Assembly: GCF_000949385.2 (NCBI RefSeq)
Contig: NZ_JYKO02000001.1
Coordinates: 3,542,769-3,606,768 of the forward strand
Length of the DNA: 64,000 nucleotides
Source: Pseudomonas sp. LFM046
GTDB lineage: Bacteria > Pseudomonadota > Gammaproteobacteria > Pseudomonadales > Pseudomonadaceae
Reading direction: 5' to 3'
The notes beneath the pieces are model-generated. The model worked only from the letters and a program-made list of their open reading frames with translations. It had not been told where the DNA came from and ran no database searches. The first letter of the stretch is position 1. Each line of letters opens with the position of its first letter. Shown piece by piece: positions 57,338-64,000 of the stretch. Made by a program: the position numbers and the translations under genes.

Positions 57338-58228
57338 ATGAAACTCGCAGTTGCCATCATTCACGGCATCGGCAACCAACAGGACTCACGGGATGCCGAA
57401 GGCCACCACGCCTTCGCCCAGGGTCTGATCCGCGGGCTGCGCAGGCGCCTGGGACTGGAAGCACAGGACGTGGCCTTCCAATCGCTCTACTGGGCGAACG
57501 TGCTGGACAAGCGCGAACTGGCCTATCTGCAAGACCTGGAACGGGAACCGGTGCGCTGGCGCTGGATGCGCCGCCAGGTCACCCTCTTCCTCGGCGACGC
57601 CAGCGGCTACCGCAAGGTGAGTCAGGCCTACGACACCACCTACGAACAGGTCCATCAGAGCGTGCGCAGCGGTCTTATGGCGCTGCGCGCCAAGGTCGGG
57701 CCGAACACCCCGCTGGTGGTACTGGCCCACTCCCTGGGCGGACACATCATCTCCAACTACATCTGGGACCAGCAGAAGCTCAACGCCACACCGAGCTGCC
57801 CGCTCGACCCGTTCCTCGCCATGGAAACCCTGGCCGGCCTGGTGACCTTCGGCTGCAACATTCCACTCTTCACCTTCGCCTACGAGCCGGTACGGCCGAT
57901 CCGCTTTCCCGGGCACTGCCTCGATGAACACCTGAGCCGCTCGGCGCGCTGGCTGAACGTCTATGCACCGGCCGATCTGCTGGGCTATCCGTTACGCCCG
58001 GTGCAGGGCTATGCCGCCGTGGTCCAGGAGGACAAACCCCTGGCCGTCGGCCCCTGGTGCAAGCGGCATACGCCCCTGAGCCATCTGGAGTACTGGAACG
58101 ACAGGCGCTTCCAGGACTACCTGGCCCGCCATCTCCGCGAGCTGCTCCACGCCTGCGCTGCCAACGTTGAAGCCTCGGCTCAGCCCGGCCTGCCATCCAC
58201 CCTCGGCGTACACAGCAGCACGGCGTAG
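57338..58228 (+). CDS. Alpha/beta-hydrolase-like protein
   Basis: A 296-residue protein that looks like a lipase-type alpha/beta hydrolase. IIHGIGNQQDSRDAEGH near residues 7-23 suggests the oxyanion region and AHSLGGHIISNYIW near 130-143 contains the GxSxG-like elbow (AHSLG, S132). The typical catalytic His/Asp are not obvious. No signal peptide. The ATG at 57338 follows AAGGGAGTACAGGG. Its last 49 bp overlap the end of nnrS on the other strand. Substrate unknown. Confidence 0.78.
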   Translation: MKLAVAIIHGIGNQQDSRDAEGHHAFAQGLIRGLRRRLGLEAQDVAFQSLYWANVLDKRELAYLQDLEREPVRWRWMRRQVTLFLGDASGYRKVSQAYDTTYEQVHQSVRSGLMALRAKVGPNTPLVVLAHSLGGHIISNYIWDQQKLNATPSCPLDPFLAMETLAGLVTFGCNIPLFTFAYEPVRPIRFPGHCLDEHLSRSARWLNVYAPADLLGYPLRPVQGYAAVVQEDKPLAVGPWCKRHTPLSHLEYWNDRRFQDYLARHLRELLHACAANVEASAQPGLPSTLGVHSSTA

Positions 58229-59370
58229 TACCGCAGGAACAGCGCGAACGCCGCCCCCCAGCACGCGGCGGCCAGCCAGAACGCGGAAGCGCCGAGCAGG
58301 GGCAGCAGGATGACCCTGGCCAGGGCACCCAGGTTCAGCAGCGCGAACGCCAGGCCCATGGCGCGTGGCGGCTCCAGGGACCGACCACTGTGCCCCAGGC
58401 TGACGCGGGCGATCATCGCCAGGATCAGGCCACCCATGGCACCCACACCCAGTGCGTGTTGCGCCAGGCTCTGATTGGCCAGGATGCCCAGGTGCCAGGC
58501 CACCAGCCCCAGCGGCGCCACAGCCAGCCAGGCGAACGCCAGGTGCAGCGGCCAGAGCAACGGCACGCGCCAGATTCCAGCGTCGTACCAGCGCGCCAGG
58601 CGCAGCAGATTGCCCAGGCCGAGCATGGCGCAGAGCGGCGCAAGCCAGGGATTGACCTGCAAGCCATGGCCAGTGGCGAAGGTCACGGCCAGCAGGATGG
58701 CACCCCCCAGCGTGCCCCAGTCCAACCAGGGCAACGCTTTTACCTGCTGGTTCCGGCCCAGCCCTCGTTGGGTGAAGAACGGAATCACGCGGCCGCCGAT
58801 CAGCCCCATCAGGGCGGATACCAGCCACAGCGCGGCCAGCACGCCCTGGCGCTGCAGGTCGTCATTGGAGGACGCAAGGCCCCAGAGCACCAGGGTGTCG
58901 GCCAGAGCCAACAGGGTCAGCACCACGACCACCGGGTAATTGCCGCGCTGGCGGACTTGCCACAGGCTGCGCCCCATCACGAACGCAACGGTGGGAAGGA
59001 AGGCCAGCTCAAGCGGGAGCAGCAGTAGCAAAGGCGCTCCCAGCAGCCAGGCCAACCGCCCGGCCAGCCACAGCATGGCCAGTAGAGCGAGGGAACGACC
59101 GCGCAGGCCGAGGTTGCCGGTCCAGTTCTGCACGGCGGTGAGGAGAAATCCGGCCACGATGGCGCCACCGAAGCCGAAGACCATCTCGTGGCGGTGCCAG
59201 GCAAGCCACCCGCCCGCCGGCTGCCAGGTGCCGGCGTGGCCATTGAGCGCCGCCAGCCAGATCAGCACGGCTATCACGGCGAAGACCGTGCCGAACAGAA
59301 AGAAGGGCCTGAAACCCAGGCGCCAGATCGGCCGGATGGCCAGTTCGCGGGAGGCATCAAGCAATTGCAC
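58180..59370 (-). CDS. nnrS: NnrS family nitric-oxide-response membrane protein
   Basis: A 396-residue integral membrane protein with about 12 segments, the NnrS family. The N-terminus has FRPFFLFGTVFAVIAVLIWLA (in parts), followed by WHRHEMVFGFGGAIVAGFLLTAV, which is the diagnostic NnrS stretch with histidines. NnrS is induced by NO and protects iron-sulphur/iron centres from nitrosative damage. It lies in a minus-strand cluster with a PpyR-like gene and fhp, and its start overlaps the PpyR-like end by 14 bp. Confidence 0.9.
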   Translation of the reverse strand: MQLLDASRELAIRPIWRLGFRPFFLFGTVFAVIAVLIWLAALNGHAGTWQPAGGWLAWHRHEMVFGFGGAIVAGFLLTAVQNWTGNLGLRGRSLALLAMLWLAGRLAWLLGAPLLLLLPLELAFLPTVAFVMGRSLWQVRQRGNYPVVVVLTLLALADTLVLWGLASSNDDLQRQGVLAALWLVSALMGLIGGRVIPFFTQRGLGRNQQVKALPWLDWGTLGGAILLAVTFATGHGLQVNPWLAPLCAMLGLGNLLRLARWYDAGIWRVPLLWPLHLAFAWLAVAPLGLVAWHLGILANQSLAQHALGVGAMGGLILAMIARVSLGHSGRSLEPPRAMGLAFALLNLGALARVILLPLLGASAFWLAAACWGAAFALFLRYYAVLLCTPRVDGRPG

Positions 59371-59614
59371 AGGCGAACCCCCGCGCTTCGTTGCGCATCT
59401 GGTAGTTGGCGGTCAGGCGCATCACGTAGCCCAGTTTGATCAGGGTCGGTCCCAGAATGACCATGCCGTGGGAGACGACGAGCAGGAGCAGCCCGAGATG
59501 GGCGTCCAGGTAGTAGGCGCCGGCGATACCCAGCAGCAGCAGGATCAGTCCGGCCCATAGGAACAGGTGAGAGAGTTGCAGCAAACGCCGGGGGCATCCG
59601 AACACGCCAGTCAT
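59357..59614 (-). CDS. ppyR: PpyR-like small membrane protein
   Basis: An 85-residue membrane protein with two to three hydrophobic segments (LSHLFLWAGLILLLLGIAGAYYL; LGLLLLVVSHGMVILGPTLIK). P. aeruginosa PpyR, a membrane sensor reported to affect psl and pyoverdine genes, is the recalled neighbour of nnrS and fhp, hence the symbol. The sequence match is from memory, so the functional name is tentative. The ATG at 59614 has GGAGAGCGAGATC in front. It overlaps nnrS by 14 bp and lies 54 bp after fhp. Confidence 0.7.
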   Translation of the reverse strand: MTGVFGCPRRLLQLSHLFLWAGLILLLLGIAGAYYLDAHLGLLLLVVSHGMVILGPTLIKLGYVMRLTANYQMRNEARGFACAIA

Positions 59615-59668
59615 GATCTCGCTCTCCTCGATTGGATGCCCGGCGCGCTAAGCACCGGGCGTATTTGC

Positions 59669-60850
59669 TCAGGCGTCCAGGGCGCCGGCCGGTCCGAAGA
59701 ACTCGTAATGGCACTGTCCCTCGGGCACGCCCAGTTCGCGCAGGTGCTTTTTCACCTGGGCCATGAAGGGTTTAGGCCCGAGGAAGTAGGCATCCAGGTC
59801 ACGCTCGGCAGGCAGCCACTGGGCCAGATGCTCGCGACTGAGGAAGCCGGTGGCGTCTGGTTTGTCGTCCGCGTGGGGCTCGCTGTAGCAGAAGAAGCGG
59901 CTCAGTTGCGGAATGGCGGCGACCTTCTCCTCGACCCAGTCGCGGAAGGCGTGGACCGCACCATTGCGTGCGCAATGGATGAAGTGGATCGGCCGACCGC
60001 TGTCCTGCGCAGCTTCCAGCATGGTCAGCGCCGGGGTAATGCCGACACCGGCGGTGATCAGCACCAAGGGCTTGCTGCCGGGGCGCAGGACGAACTCACC
60101 GGCCGGGGCGAACAGTTCGATGCGATCGCCGACCTGGAACTGGTCGTGCAGGTAGTTGGACACCCGACCGCCCTCTTCGCGCTTGACGCTGATGCGGTAC
60201 TCGCGCCCGTTGCCTCGGGCAGACAAGGAGTAGTTGCGGCGTACTTCTTCGCCGTTCAGGAACAGACGCAGGCCGATGTACTGGCCGGGGACGAAATCCA
60301 TCACGTCGCCGCCGTCTTCCGGAACGAGATAGAACGAGGTGATCTCGGCACTTTCCTCATCTTTGCGCGCCAGGCGGAACCAGCGGGCGCCACGCCAGCC
60401 ACCCGGAGCAGCCTCGCTGGCGGCGTAGATCTGCTCTTCAGCACCGATCAGCAGGTCGGCCAACTGCTGGTAAGCGGCAGCCCAGGCCTCGATCACTTCA
60501 TCGGTCGCGACCTCGGCACCCAGCACTTCGCGGATCGCACGCAGCAGGCAGGTCCCTACGATCGGGTATTGCTCCGGGAGCACCTGCAGGGCGACGTGCT
60601 TGTTGATGATCTGGCCCACCAGCGGACCGAGGGCTTCGAGTTGGTCGATGTGACGCGCATACATCAGTACGCCGTTGGCCAGGGCACGCGGTTGGTCACC
60701 GCTGGCCTGGTGGGCCTGGTTGAACAGGGGCCGCACTTCCGGATATTCGCCCAGCATGATCTTGTAGAAGTGGCTGGTCAGGGCCTCTCCACCGGTTTCC
60801 AGCAGGGGGACAGTGGCTTTGATGATGGCACGTTGTTGGCTGGACAGCAT
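59669..60850 (-). CDS. fhp: Flavohemoprotein (nitric oxide dioxygenase)
   Basis: A 393-residue flavohemoglobin that oxidises NO to nitrate using NADPH and O2. The globin domain (about 1-140) has the proximal His H85 in NKHVALQV. The ferredoxin-reductase part follows: GQYIGLRLF and YSLSARGNGREYRIS carry the FAD-binding RxYS-type motif, and ITAGVGITPALTML is the NAD(P)H-binding loop. Start at 60850. It is divergent from fhpR across a 149-bp region with recognisable sigma-54, NorR-type and FNR-type sites, so it is most likely NO-induced. Confidence 0.95.
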   Translation of the reverse strand: MLSSQQRAIIKATVPLLETGGEALTSHFYKIMLGEYPEVRPLFNQAHQASGDQPRALANGVLMYARHIDQLEALGPLVGQIINKHVALQVLPEQYPIVGTCLLRAIREVLGAEVATDEVIEAWAAAYQQLADLLIGAEEQIYAASEAAPGGWRGARWFRLARKDEESAEITSFYLVPEDGGDVMDFVPGQYIGLRLFLNGEEVRRNYSLSARGNGREYRISVKREEGGRVSNYLHDQFQVGDRIELFAPAGEFVLRPGSKPLVLITAGVGITPALTMLEAAQDSGRPIHFIHCARNGAVHAFRDWVEEKVAAIPQLSRFFCYSEPHADDKPDATGFLSREHLAQWLPAERDLDAYFLGPKPFMAQVKKHLRELGVPEGQCHYEFFGPAGALDA

Positions 60851-60889
60851 AAGGACTCCGTTATCGGTTGGGTCTTTCTGCCTGCTTCT

Positions 60890-60908
60890 ATTCCATCTTT
60901 CATGCCAA
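60890..60908 (-). promoter_or_regulatory. Predicted sigma-54 promoter of fhp
   Basis: On the minus strand TTGGCATGAAAGATGGAAT places GG at -24 and, 10 bp later, GG where GC is usual for -12. Four of the six strongest consensus bases of TTGGCACG-N4-TTGCW are kept. The fhp start is about 40 bp downstream. Confidence 0.6.
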
Positions 60909-60916
60909 TTATTTAT

Positions 60917-60930
60917 TTGTTATTTATCAA
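60917..60930. promoter_or_regulatory. FNR/ANR/DNR-type box between fhp and fhpR
   Basis: TTGTT-ATTT-ATCAA on the plus strand, equal to TTGAT-AAAT-AACAA on the minus strand, is one base from the TTGAT-N4-ATCAA consensus. It suggests an extra oxygen/NO input at this promoter region. Confidence 0.5.
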
Positions 60931-60948
60931 TAACTTATAAATTAATAG

Positions 60949-60985
60949 GTTTTTTTGACTACACTGGAAAACAGGTCATATCGAC
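60949..60985. promoter_or_regulatory. Two NorR/FhpR-type GT-N7-AC sites
   Basis: GT-TTTTTTG-AC at 60949-60959 and GT-CATATCG-AC at 60975-60985 match the NorR-type GT-N7-AC enhancer core. They lie about 40-75 bp upstream of the fhp sigma-54 -24 element and overlap the leader of fhpR. Confidence 0.6.
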
Positions 60986-60999
60986 ATCACGGAGTCAAT

Positions 61000-62550
61000 T
61001 TGACAACTAATCCTTTTCTGCAGACGCTGATTCCGCTGGTCACTGATCTGTCCCGCGAACTCCCCGAGCGCGAGCGTTACCGTCGCCTGCTGGAAGCGCT
61101 GCGGGGGCTGCTGCCCTGTGACGCCACCGCCCTGCTCCGCCTGGACGGCGACCAGTTGGTGCCCCTGGCCGTGGACGGCCTTAGTCAGGACACCCTGGGG
61201 CGGCGCTTCAAGGTTTCCGAGCACCCCCGCCTGCAAGCCTTGATGGAGCGCCGGGGCGTCACCCATTTCGCCGCGGATTGTGGGTTGCCGGATCCCTATG
61301 ACGGATTGGTGGAGGGGCATCAGGAGCACCTGGAAGTGCACGACTGTCTGGGTTGCACGCTTTACCTGGATGACCACCCTTGGGGATTGCTCACCCTGGA
61401 TGCCTTGGACCCGGCGCGCTTCGATGGCCAGGACCTGGAAGTCCTCGAAGGGTTCGCCAGCCTCGCGGCCGCCACGGTGAAAGCCGTCGAACGCATGGAC
61501 AACCTCACCCGCCTCGCCCAGGACGAGCAGCAGTTGGCGGAGATCTATCGCCAGGCCGCTGGCCAGGTCCGCCCTCAGGAAATGATCGGCCAAAGCGCGA
61601 CCCACAAGGCCCTGGTGGAAGAGATCAAGCTGGTGGGGGGCAGCGAACTCACCGTACTGATCAGCGGCGAAACCGGTGTCGGCAAGGAGTTGGTGGCCCA
61701 GTCCATCCATGCCCGGTCCCTGCGGGCCCGTCATCCGCTGATCAGTCTCAACTGCGCGGCGCTTCCTGACACCCTGGTGGAGAGCGAACTGTTCGGCCAC
61801 GTACGAGGGGCCTTTTCCGGCGCGGTGAATGAGCGCAAGGGCAAGTTCGAGTTGGCCGACGAGGGAACGCTTTTCCTTGATGAGGTCGGCGAATTGCCCC
61901 TGGCGATCCAGGCCAAGCTCCTGCGAGTGCTACAGAGCGGGCAGTTGCAGCGGGTGGGTTCGGATCGTGAGCACAGGGTCAATGTGCGGGTGATCGCCGC
62001 CACCAACCGGGACCTCGCCGAGGAAGTCCGCGCCGGTCGTTTCCGCGCCGATCTCTATCACCGCCTCAGTGTCTATCCCCTGCGCGTCCCTCCCCTTCGA
62101 GAGCGTGGCCGCGATGTGCTGCTGCTGGCGGGGTATTTCCTTGAGGAGAATCGCGCCAGGCTCGGGCTACGCAGCCTGCGTCTCAGCCAGGACGCCCAGG
62201 CTGCGCTACTCACCTACGACTGGCCCGGCAATGTTCGGGAGCTGGAGCACCTGATTGGCCGTGCTGCCCTCAAGGCGCTTGCTTCCTGTGCCGAGCGGCC
62301 GCGTATTCTCACTTTGGCAGCCGGCGACCTCGCCTTGCCGGGTAGTCAGCCCGCAGCACCCGACGTCCCTGCGGACGCGCCTGCGATTGTCCCAACCGGT
62401 GATTTGCGCGAGGCGGTCGACCAATACCAGCGCCACTTGATCATCGCCAGCCTGGAACGCCAGCAGCAAAACTGGGCAGCGGCGGCCCGGGAACTCGGTC
62501 TGGATCGAGCCAACCTGCTGCGTCTTGCCAAGCGCCTGGGCATCAAATGA
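61000..62550 (+). CDS. fhpR: NO-sensing sigma-54 activator FhpR (NorR type)
   Basis: A 516-residue NorR-family activator. A GAF domain (about 20-170) senses NO through non-haem iron; the AAA+ domain has Walker A ISGETGVGKEL near 225, the sigma-54 loop GAFSGA at residues 270-275 instead of GAFTGA, and Walker B GTLFLDEVGELPL. The C-terminal Fis-like helix-turn-helix is QNWAAAARELGLDRANLLRLAKRLG. It activates divergent fhp in response to NO. No ATG gives the conserved N-terminus. The TTG at 61000 has GGAG with a 5-nt spacer, so it is the preferred start; a TTG at 60955 in the same frame lacks one. Confidence 0.92.
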   Translation: MTTNPFLQTLIPLVTDLSRELPERERYRRLLEALRGLLPCDATALLRLDGDQLVPLAVDGLSQDTLGRRFKVSEHPRLQALMERRGVTHFAADCGLPDPYDGLVEGHQEHLEVHDCLGCTLYLDDHPWGLLTLDALDPARFDGQDLEVLEGFASLAAATVKAVERMDNLTRLAQDEQQLAEIYRQAAGQVRPQEMIGQSATHKALVEEIKLVGGSELTVLISGETGVGKELVAQSIHARSLRARHPLISLNCAALPDTLVESELFGHVRGAFSGAVNERKGKFELADEGTLFLDEVGELPLAIQAKLLRVLQSGQLQRVGSDREHRVNVRVIAATNRDLAEEVRAGRFRADLYHRLSVYPLRVPPLRERGRDVLLLAGYFLEENRARLGLRSLRLSQDAQAALLTYDWPGNVRELEHLIGRAALKALASCAERPRILTLAAGDLALPGSQPAAPDVPADAPAIVPTGDLREAVDQYQRHLIIASLERQQQNWAAAARELGLDRANLLRLAKRLGIK

Positions 62551-62865
62551 ACCTCCACGTTCGTAGAACGTGGACTTGCGATGCCCCCCGGAAGGGCACA
62601 AAGCTCCCCTTTCGCCTGGCCTAAACCGTAGGGTGCGCCGTGCGCACCGGCAGTTTGCCCGGGCGCCGAAGCTGATTCCAAATCGGTGCGCACGGTGCAC
62701 CCTACCGGACCGACTTAATCCTTAGCCCAGGCATTCGAGTCGTCACAAGCAGGAAGCTCGTCCGGCCGGTCCCGACTTTTCGGTCACGCAGCCAGAGAGC
62801 TGGTAAAATCGGGCCATCCTGCTTTGGCCAGGCTCCTGGCCGTCACTTCAAGAGCGTTACTCATA
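62551..62865. other. Gene-free stretch between fhpR and queD
   Basis: No ORF is supported. A hairpin CCACGTTC-GTA-GAACGTGG (62555-62573) follows the fhpR stop but has no T-run, and a dispersed repeat occupies 62627-62708. TAAAAT at 62804-62809 is the only good -10-like hexamer for queD, without a clear -35. Confidence 0.55.
62627..62708. repeat. GTAGGGTGCGC-type long palindrome upstream of queD
   Basis: CGTAGGGTGCGCCGTGCGC at the left and CGGTGCGCACGGTGCACC then CTACCGG at the right are inverted arms around a centre of roughly 35 bp. The unit resembles the liuA-liuB copy at 3001-3060. Confidence 0.85.
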
Positions 62866-63222
62866 GTGGAAATCTTCAAAGAGTTCATGTTCGAAGCTGC
62901 GCACCAGCTTCCTCACGTGCCCGCAGGCCACAAATGTGGCCGTCTGCATGGCCACTCCTTCCGCGTGGCCATCTACATCGAGGGTGAGCCTGATCCCCAT
63001 ACCGGCTGGATTCGCGATTTCTCCGAGATCAAGGAAATCTTCAAGCCGCTCTACGATCGGCTCGATCACAACTACCTCAACGAAATCCCCGGCCTGGAAA
63101 ACCCCACCAGCGAAGTGCTCGTCAAGTGGATCTGGCAGGAGCTGAAACCCCTGCTCCCGGAGCTCTCTCGCATCCGTATCCACGAAACCTGCACCAGCGG
63201 GTGCGAGTATCGCGGCGACTGA
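62866..63222 (+). CDS. queD: 6-carboxytetrahydropterin synthase QueD
   Basis: A 118-residue T-fold enzyme of the QueD/6-pyruvoyltetrahydropterin synthase family, which forms 6-carboxy-5,6,7,8-tetrahydropterin for queuosine synthesis. [10 protein letters not shown] and [10 protein letters not shown] supply the zinc histidines, HKCGRLHGH the catalytic Cys, and [15 protein letters not shown] the C-terminal Glu region. The start is taken as GTG at 62866 (reading [14 protein letters not shown] next), since no ATG precedes this conserved start; a longer frame upstream is open but unlike the family. queF at 47983 serves a later step of the same pathway. Confidence 0.92.
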   Translation: MEIFKEFMFEAAHQLPHVPAGHKCGRLHGHSFRVAIYIEGEPDPHTGWIRDFSEIKEIFKPLYDRLDHNYLNEIPGLENPTSEVLVKWIWQELKPLLPELSRIRIHETCTSGCEYRGD

Positions 63223-63237
63223 AGCTCGTCCAGGAAT

Positions 63238-63270
63238 GCAAAAAGGCCACCGAAAGGTGGCCTTTTTATT
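63238..63270 (+). terminator. Intrinsic terminator of queD
   Basis: AAAAAGGCCACC-GAAA-GGTGGCCTTTTT is a perfect 12-bp stem closed by a GAAA tetraloop and followed by ATT. It lies 17 bp after the stop. Confidence 0.92.
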
Positions 63271-63285
63271 GGGTCGGAGCTTGTT

Positions 63286-63308
63286 GGTGGGCTGAAGCCC
63301 ACCCTACG
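63286..63308. repeat. Short GTGGGCTGAAGCCCAC-type palindrome
   Basis: GGTGGGCTGAAGCCCACC followed by CTACG, nearly identical to the copy after copS at 51021. Confidence 0.8.
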
Positions 63309-63390
63309 CGAGGAAACGCTGGCCCGTGGCGACGCTATGCGATGCCCAACAACCTTCCCCACGTCACGCCCACTTTCCCGCGCGCAAAGA

Positions 63391-63426
63391 CAAACCCCCG
63401 ACACGCCGGGGCGTATCGGGGGTTTG
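63391..63426 (-). terminator. rrn operon terminator
   Basis: On the minus strand AAACCCCCGA, TACGCC, CCGGCGTG and TCGGGGGTTT form a long stem-loop followed by GTCTTTG. It lies just downstream of 5S rRNA and should end the rRNA transcript. Confidence 0.85.
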
Positions 63427-63434
63427 GGATAGAA

Positions 63435-63552
63435 GCTTGACGATGACCTACTCTCGCATGGAGAAGCTCCACACTACCATCGGCGATACGTCGTTTCACT
63501 GCTGAGTTCGGGATGGGATCAGGTGGTTCCAACGCTCTATAGTCGTCAAGCA
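63435..63552 (-). rRNA. rrf: 5S ribosomal RNA
   Basis: On the minus strand the 118-nt sequence starts TGCTTGACGACTATAGAGCG, contains the conserved CCGAACTCAGCAGTGAAACG, and ends AGTAGGTCATCGTCAAGC. The ends pair as helix I. It agrees with 5S rRNA of Pseudomonas in sequence and length. Confidence 0.97.
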
Positions 63553-63688
63553 ATTCGGTAGGGGCCTCGTCGCGAGACGCGACCCCGAATCAGGTATGTG
63601 ACAGGTTTGGCTTTTGCGGTTCTGGCAAATTTTCGGTCTATATCGACTTCACCACCATACGCAACAATCACCAGATTGTTTGGGTGTT

Positions 63689-64000
63689 ATATGGTCAAGC
63701 CTCACGGGCAATTAGTATTGGTTAGCTCAACGCCTCACAGCGCTTACACACCCAACCTATCAACGTCGTAGTCTTCGACGGCCCTTTAGGGGATTCAAGA
63801 TCCCAGTGAGATCTCATCTTGAGGCGAGTTTCCCGCTTAGATGCTTTCAGCGGTTATCTCTTCCGAACATAGCTACCCGGCAGTGCCACTGGCGTGACAA
63901 CCGGAACACCAGAGGTTCGTCCACTCCGGTCCTCTCGTACTAGGAGCAGCCCCTCTCAAATCTCAAACGTCCACGGCAGATAGGGACCGAACTGTCTCAC
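63689..64000 (-). rRNA. rrl: 23S ribosomal RNA, 3' end only
   Basis: The last 312 bases on the right are the 3' part of 23S rRNA on the minus strand. Recognisable conserved pieces include CTAATTGCCCGTGAGGCTTG near the 3' end and the sarcin-ricin loop region AGTACGAGAGGACCGG (positions about 63929-63944). The rest of the gene and the rrn operon lie beyond the right edge. The exact mature 3' end is estimated. Confidence 0.95.

Overview
The window is chromosomal DNA from a high-GC gamma-proteobacterium. Gene content, codon use and the recalled gene order of P. aeruginosa (no search was run) point to Pseudomonas in the broad P. aeruginosa/P. resinovorans group. It looks like core genome: dense coding, few mobile traces, and several blocks whose internal order matches P. 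aeruginosa although the blocks are joined differently.

Region 1 (1-16,400) is catabolic. A left-truncated sigma-54 regulator stands divergent from liuRABCDE, the leucine/isovalerate pathway that converts isovaleryl-CoA to acetoacetate and acetyl-CoA. Facing it is a minus-strand set: CoA-transferase subunits dhcA/dhcB, thiolase atoB and an AtoE-type short-chain fatty acid carrier. The LysR regulator dhcR and acetoacetyl-CoA synthetase are divergent from that set. Together these genes make acetoacetate and then activate, cleave or transport it.

Region 2 (16,400-27,400) is mixed: a DJ-1/PfpI protein, a PilU-like ATPase, a parvulin, four small uncharacterised ORFs beside a decayed tyrosine integrase, ABC-F ybiT (TTG start), azoR, DUF1993, a LysR regulator, a YhhS-type MFS carrier, a YjbR protein and a glycolipid-binding-fold protein.

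Region 3 (27,400-40,300) holds envelope and transport genes: an RND pump with its adaptor, a YadGH-type ABC exporter, a glutathione transferase, a chemoreceptor, a P2-type ATPase, a flavin reductase and a TPR protein.

Region 4 (40,300-51,100) resembles the P. aeruginosa dusA-tal-rssC-rssB-pilZ-mlaA-thioesterase-HAD-DUF4404-queF-copRS neighbourhood. It includes a degenerate HAD protein, a Fur-like winged helix without a metal domain, and a CopR-box match ahead of copR.

Region 5 (51,100-58,230) has uppP, a pnuC/nicotinamide riboside kinase pair, a four-gene PepSY-PepSY-regulator-kinase operon with tandem CTTAA-type half-sites upstream, and two lipolytic-type hydrolases.

Region 6 (58,180-64,000) is a nitric oxide module (nnrS, ppyR-like, fhp, divergent fhpR with recognisable control sites) followed by queD. 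The 3' end of a minus-strand rrn operon (terminator, 5S, partial 23S) closes the window.

Two families of short intergenic palindromes recur across the window. Copies of one family end in CTACAGGA and appear to form the ribosome binding sites of liuB and liuC.
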